A DNA stretch of 12,296 nucleotides from Pleurotus ostreatus/Saccharomyces cerevisiae fusant (Eukaryota; Opisthokonta). The translations under genes and the position numbers were made by a program. Each line of letters opens with the position of its first letter. Within the stretch, counting starts at the first letter, position 1. Under the pieces are notes generated by a model. It had not been told where the DNA came from and made no database searches. It saw only the letters and a list, made by a program, of their open reading frames with translations. Positions 7,772-12,296 of this stretch are shown here, in pieces. The stretch is taken from contig JAMQCK010001079.1 in the NCBI GenBank assembly GCA_024196135.1, positions 1-12,296 on the forward strand. The letters run 5' to 3'.

Positions 7772-10087
7772 CCAGCGAAACCATGCCGCCCATAAACATA
7801 GCGTACGACTTCTTTCTACCCTGCAGCTCACCCTCTGGCCCAATGACCACCCTCCCAGCATGGTCGGCGACTTCTTCCACCCCAACGTCGGCGGGGTCGA
7901 AAACCACATCTACATGCTCGGCGCCCAACTCCTCGCCCGCGGACACAAAGTTATCGTCATCACCCACTCCCACCGCTCTCGCTCCGGCGCTCACGACCGC
8001 GTCGGCGTCCGCTGGCTCCTCCCCGGCCTCAAAGTCTACCACATCCCCTTCCCCCCGATCGCCAACTCGGCCACTCTACCCAACTTCTTCACCTTCCTCC
8101 CGTACTTCCGCACCATCGTCCTCCGCGAGCACATCCAGCTGGTGCACGCGCACGCGAGCCTGTCCTCCCTGGGCCACGAGGCGCTGCTGCACGCGCACCT
8201 GCTGGGCGTGCGCACTGTGTTTTCGGACCATAGTTTGTTCGGGTTCGAGGATGCGGCGAGTATTTTGACGAATAAGTTGCTGGTGGGGACGTTGAAGAAT
8301 GTGGATGCGGTGATTTGTGTGTCGCATACTGGGTGAGTGATGCTTGTTTGTATGGCTCGAATCCGTGGATCGATCTCGGACAGACGCGAAAACACCGTAC
8401 TACGAGGACAGCTCTTCGAACCTCGCGAGGATGACCCGACAGCAGTGACCGTCCGAAACGACGTCTATGTCATTCCAAACGCCCTCGTCGCAGACCACTT
8501 TGTGCCCGACCCGCCGACGTCGACAGACATCAGTCAGTTTGAATCCCCCAGACCTTGCCTTAGCTGCAGCCTGACCTCATACCCACTTCAGTAACCATTG
8601 TCGTCATGTCCCGCCTCGCATACCGCAAGGGTATTGACCTCCTCGTCGCCACTGCTCCGCACGTCTGCCGCCTCTTCCCAAACGTGAGGTTTCTGGTCGG
8701 TACGTCGATGTATCTACTACTTCTGGCGTACTGTCTTTCTTTTATTATCTCTATTACTTACTAAACTCCTTCCCTTCCTTCCCTCCACATTCTACCCAAC
8801 CGACCTCCTTGCTGGCACCCTACTGATGCCATCCCCACCCTAGGCGGCACGGGCCCCAAACTAATCGACCTCCTGCAAATGCGCGAGAAGCACCGCCTGC
8901 AGGACCGCATCGAGCTCCTCGGCCCCGTCGCGCACGGCGACGTACTCTCGGTGGGTAGCGTCCGTTAGCCGCAGTGAGCTGCTCACTAATAGACCCTTTT
9001 TTGCTTTTCTGTCCCTCGCGTTTCTGCTTCTCTTCATTTCGATGCACGACCTGTTCCTTGCCCTGGCGACATTTACTCTGACACCCAGCACCTCCGCCGT
9101 GGCCACATCTTCCTCAACACCTCCCTCACCGAGGCCTTCGGCATCGCCATCCTCGAGGCCGCCTGCGCCGGGCTCTACGTCGTCTCGACGCGCGTCGGCG
9201 GCGTGCCGGAGATCCTGCCCGAGGACATGATCTGCTTCGCGGAGCCGGAGGAGGATGGTGAGTGGGGGATGTGTGTGCTTTACCATCGCGGACACAGTTT
9301 TTTCATTGCCATCGCGGACACGATTTTCATTGTTATCGAGGACACGATTTCCAATACCATCGCGGACACGATTTGCGATCTCATGAATCCGAGCAATTCC
9401 GCGATGCTTTCACGCCATTTCCGACGCCTCGGGTCACTTTGATCGCCCTGCGCAACTTATCCTGACCACCCCTCCCCAGACGTCGTCCGCGCCATTGCCC
9501 GCGCCGTCCGTCACATCCAGGCCGGCGCGCACGATCCCCTCCGAGCTCACGCCCGCGTGCGCACCTTCTACGATTGGGCAGCCGTCACTGGGCGCACGGA
9601 ACACGTATATCGAGCTGTTATGGCAGCGCCCGAGCGCGATCTGATGGAGAGGATGAGGAGGTGAGTGCACTGACATTTTTTGTTTGCGACCACCCGCTGG
9701 GACAGTCGTCTAGAAAGACGAGGGCGCATTGGACACCTTTTTCACTCCCGCTCACCCGTCTCGCCCAGAAACCTCTCCCTCGGTCCGTGGTTCGGCATGA
9801 TTCAAGTCATCATCCTCGTCGTCGACTGCCTCTTTTTCCTTGTGCTCGAATGGCTGATCCCGCGGGAGGACATCGACTACGTGACGTGCGCGTGGGATGC
9901 GGGGAAGGCGAGGGAGGCATTGCGGGAAGCGGAGGGCGAGGCGCAGGAAGGCGGCGGAAGCGAGGCGAAGGGCGGGAAAGCCGAGGATGGCGAGAGGACG
10001 GGAGAGGGTGGTGATAAGGGGACGCTACCAGAGGATAATGAGGCGAAGGGCGGGCAGCAGGCGACAGTGGCGACGGGAGCTGCGTAA
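7768..10087 (+). CDS. GPI3: GPI3/PIG-A, catalytic subunit of GPI N-acetylglucosaminyltransferase
   Basis: Transfers GlcNAc from UDP-GlcNAc to phosphatidylinositol on the cytosolic face of the ER, the first step of GPI-anchor synthesis, within the multisubunit GPI-GnT complex. Eight exons: 7768-7802, 7859-8332, 8384-8532, 8592-8699, 8844-8950, 9089-9257, 9480-9660, 9769-10087. They sum to 1542 nt (513 residues; human about 484). Family motifs in order: [16 protein letters not shown] (13-28), FSDHSLFGF (133-141), [30 protein letters not shown] (225-237, UDP-sugar contacts), [25 protein letters not shown] with the GT4-type E-x7-E pair Glu306/Glu314, then [15 protein letters not shown]. One C-terminal membrane segment (about 416-438) is followed by PREDIDYVT and a 70-residue Glu/Gly/Ala/Lys-rich tail not seen in the human protein. 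No signal peptide, as expected. Introns 4, 5, 6 and 7 (144, 138, 222 and 108 nt) are longer than the others; intron 3 uses GTCAGT. Start 7768 ([12 protein letters not shown]) or 7783 (MPPINIA) are both possible. Confidence 0.96.
9283..9380 (+). repeat. 24-bp minisatellite inside GPI3 intron 6
   Basis: Four head-to-tail units begin at 9283 (26 bp), 9309, 9333 and 9357 (24 bp each) and share the core ATCG(C/A)GGACAC followed by a T-rich stretch. The units differ at several positions, so the array is not new. It lies within intron 6 (9258-9479). Confidence 0.85.
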
Positions 10088-11034
10088 AACGCCATACCCA
10101 AACGATGATGATACCCACTGCAGGCGTTACACACTGAGGATCCTTGAGCGATATGATACAGTGCTTTTGCAGCCTTATAAAGTAACAAAGTTGTTCAGCC
10201 AAAAACGAGGAACCGCCATCCTCTGCTGATGTCGAAGCTATCGACAGACATTCGCTCAGCAAGACGCTCAGGCGAAGGTTTCGAAAGCGTACCTTCCAAG
10301 GGAGTAGCTATCCTTGAGCTCCTCCTCCGCCAATAGCGAGTCCATCCTCGACCAATGCGCCGAGCGCACAGATCTGCGAGCACATCAGCGAAAGGATAGA
10401 TAACGAACACTCACCTTGCGTAGACCTCGAGAAGGGTTCAGGAATGGCAACAACTAAACGGTCCAACGTACGCCCGGCCCTAGTCCGAACGTCGCCTTCA
10501 CTCTCCGCACTCCGGCCTCAGCTTGCAGGCCAGCGCGCATCGGGAGCGATGATGGGAGCCGGGCGGCTACCGCACCGAACTGGGAGTCGAAACTGCTCTC
10601 CGCCCCGTACAGCAATCACGACCCCAGCCCGACACGACATGTCCACCGACCCGCACCCCCGCTTACCACGAATCCGCCTTGGGAGCGCCCCGAGGGACGC
10701 CCTTAGGTGGGAAGCTCTGTCGCCAGTCCACGGTTTGAAAAGAAGAGAGTCGCCGGGTTATATACCCACCGCGGAATTAGATCCCTAGCATGGTGGAGGT
10801 GTGGAAGTAGAGGCTAGTGGCGGTGCAGAATAGGTGTTTGTTGACGCGACTCGCCCGTATTTGTTACTGTTGATGCGCCTACAAGTGTCACATGACATGC
10901 GCAATTTGCCGGTGGCGTCGAGGTGGTGTACTCTCTCTTGCTGCTTGTCTGGCTGTTTGCGTGCAGATACGCTCATATAACCGTGATCGCAGGGTCATGT
11001 ATTCTACAGATTGAGATATTCCTCTATGCAAGCA
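10088..11034. other. Intergenic region between convergent GPI3 and dehydrogenase genes
   Basis: The 947 bp should hold both 3' UTRs. No recognised gene. The minus strand carries splice-like signals (donor GTGAGTG at 10414, acceptor GCAG at 10377-10374, a 41-nt interval with a CTGAT branch-like sequence) and a following 34-codon reading frame to TGA at 10270-10268. A TATATAA on the minus strand lies at 10764-10758. A 114-codon plus-strand ORF (10444-10788) is Arg/Pro-rich with no motif. None of this is enough to call a gene. Confidence 0.35.
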
Positions 11035-12296
11035 TCAGTATCCCCTCAACCACTGCACTGGATGCCCAACGCCCTCCCCTTCTCGCAACTTCTTGACGTT
11101 GAACTCAAACACATCCACCGCGATCTCGAACTCGTTCTCCCCCACGCCCGAGACGTGCGGGGTGATGATGGCGCGCGGATGTGAGTACAGCGGGTGGTTG
11201 GGCGGCAGCGGCTCTGGATTCGTGACGTCGAGCGCGACGCCGCAAAGGCCCTGTGGGGCGTCGAGACGGGCGAGTAAAGCCTCGCTGCTGACCAGGCTGC
11301 CCCGGCCTACGTTGACGAATGCCGCGTAGGGCTTCAGTAGTTTGAGCTTTTCCTCCGTTAGGTACCCCTTCGTCTTCTCGGTGCCCGGGAGGGAGGCGAC
11401 GAGCACGTCGGTCTGGCGGTAGAAGTCCTGCATGCCGGCCTCGTCCTCGGTGGAGAAGTAGGCACGAGGGATGGTACCGTCTTTGTCGCCGGTTCCGGGG
11501 TAGAAGAACTGGATTGGGGTCAGTCGAGGTTTGAGTAGAGATCGGGAGTGGAACTCACCCCATTGTCCACTCGCGCCTTGCCTTGCGTATTGGCGGCAAT
11601 GACCTCACATCCAAAGGCCTGGAATAATCGTGCGGTCTCGCGCGCGATGTGCCCGTATCCCTGTATATCATGAGCGACCAGCGGGAGTACAAAAATGTGC
11701 GGCGTACCAGCATGCCAATAGTCTTTCCTCTCAGTGAGCGTCCATAGTAGTTATACTCGTTCACTGATGGTGGGTAGTACGGTTCCGTATCACCGACAAC
11801 CTCTGAATGCGATGGCCAGCGCTTCTCGTTCTACAAGACCCCATCAGTCTCTAGAACCTCAAAGTATCCAAGTATACGAGGCACGCACCTTCGTGAACAA
11901 TATTTGTTGCTGCAACCGATGGTAGACCGCAAGCGTCGTCCCAATAATATACTGCGGGATCGCAATCGTGTGCAGTCCACTACTCGTCGCCAGCGTGAAC
12001 GGTGGCTCCTTCCCCTGTTCCAGCAGCGGCAGCACCGCGGGGTGCTTCAGCGCCTTGTCCGCCCCCGCGCACCGTAGCTGCAGGTGCACGAGCTTCGGCA
12101 CCTGCTTGACGTCGGTGACGTGCGGGGGCAGGCCGCCCGGGTTCGCGTATAGGACGTCACACTGCGCGAGGAGGTCGAGCGGGATGTCCTCCTTGGGGTA
12201 GTAGTGCACGGTCGGGAAGAGCGCGCGGACCTGCGCGAGAGATTTGTCCGAAAGGACGCAGGTGACGCCGAGGGTGTTGAGGGTGGGGGCGGGCAT
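11035..12296 (-). CDS. D-isomer-specific 2-hydroxyacid dehydrogenase
   Basis: NAD(P)-dependent reductase/dehydrogenase of 2-oxo and 2-hydroxy acids (the glyoxylate/hydroxypyruvate reductase and D-lactate dehydrogenase superfamily), probably cytosolic. Four exons, all phase 0: 12296-11889, 11830-11708, 11660-11559 and 11508-11035, with introns of 58, 47 and 50 nt. They give 368 residues, normal for the family. Residues 1-177 hold the N-terminal substrate-binding part. The Rossmann glycine motif GYGHIA (178-183) opens exon 3. The catalytic triad is visible: Arg280 in VNVGRGSLV, Glu310 in DVTNPEPLP and His329 in IITPHVSG. The second β-strand of the Rossmann fold ends CEVIAANTQGKAR without the Asp typical of NAD-specific members, which may mean NADPH use. 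The Met at 12296 is the last base of the window: it may be the true start, since the length fits, but extension beyond the edge cannot be excluded. Substrate unknown. Confidence 0.93.

Noticed and set aside
10444..10788. 114-codon plus-strand ORF with a fair start context
   Set aside because: Arg/Pro/Ser-rich with no domain or splice support; its opposite strand shows competing splice-like signals.

Overview
The window looks like nuclear DNA of a filamentous basidiomycete, most likely an agaricomycete. The evidence is genes cut by many short GT-AG introns (mostly 44-60 nt), a Gα gene with large insertions, a complete fungal GPI3/PIG-A gene, and a CACTA-like non-autonomous transposon. The species cannot be named from the sequence.

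Layout, left to right. (1) 7-813, minus: the first three exons of an old yellow enzyme (OYE) family flavin oxidoreductase, cut by the left edge, with a TATA box about 80 bp upstream of its ATG. (2) 1291-2336: a 1,046-bp non-autonomous DNA transposon with long inverted repeats (about 140 bp, roughly 79% identical), CACTG termini and a 3-bp AAC target duplication. (3) 2867-6227, minus: an atypical 718-residue heterotrimeric G-protein alpha subunit in 12 exons. It has two long disordered insertions in its helical domain, Ser in place of the catalytic switch II Gln, and a 4-nt microexon inside switch II. (4) 6228-7767: a 1.5-kb divergent promoter region ending in a triple GATAA tract and a tiny upstream ORF. 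(5) 7768-10087, plus: GPI3/PIG-A, the catalytic subunit of the first step of GPI-anchor synthesis, 513 residues in 8 exons, with a 24-bp minisatellite in one intron. (6) 10088-11034: intergenic, with weak signs of a small spliced minus-strand gene. (7) 11035-12296, minus: a D-2-hydroxyacid dehydrogenase, 368 residues in 4 exons, whose first Met lies exactly at the right edge.

All exon boundaries were derived by hand from GT/AG sites, reading-frame continuity and remembered family motifs. For the three complete genes the summed exon lengths divide exactly by three (2157, 1542 and 1107 nt). The genes do not form a pathway: redox enzymes flank a signalling gene and an ER glycosylation gene, as is usual in fungal housekeeping DNA. 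The most unusual item is the Gα gene, both in its protein and in its splicing.
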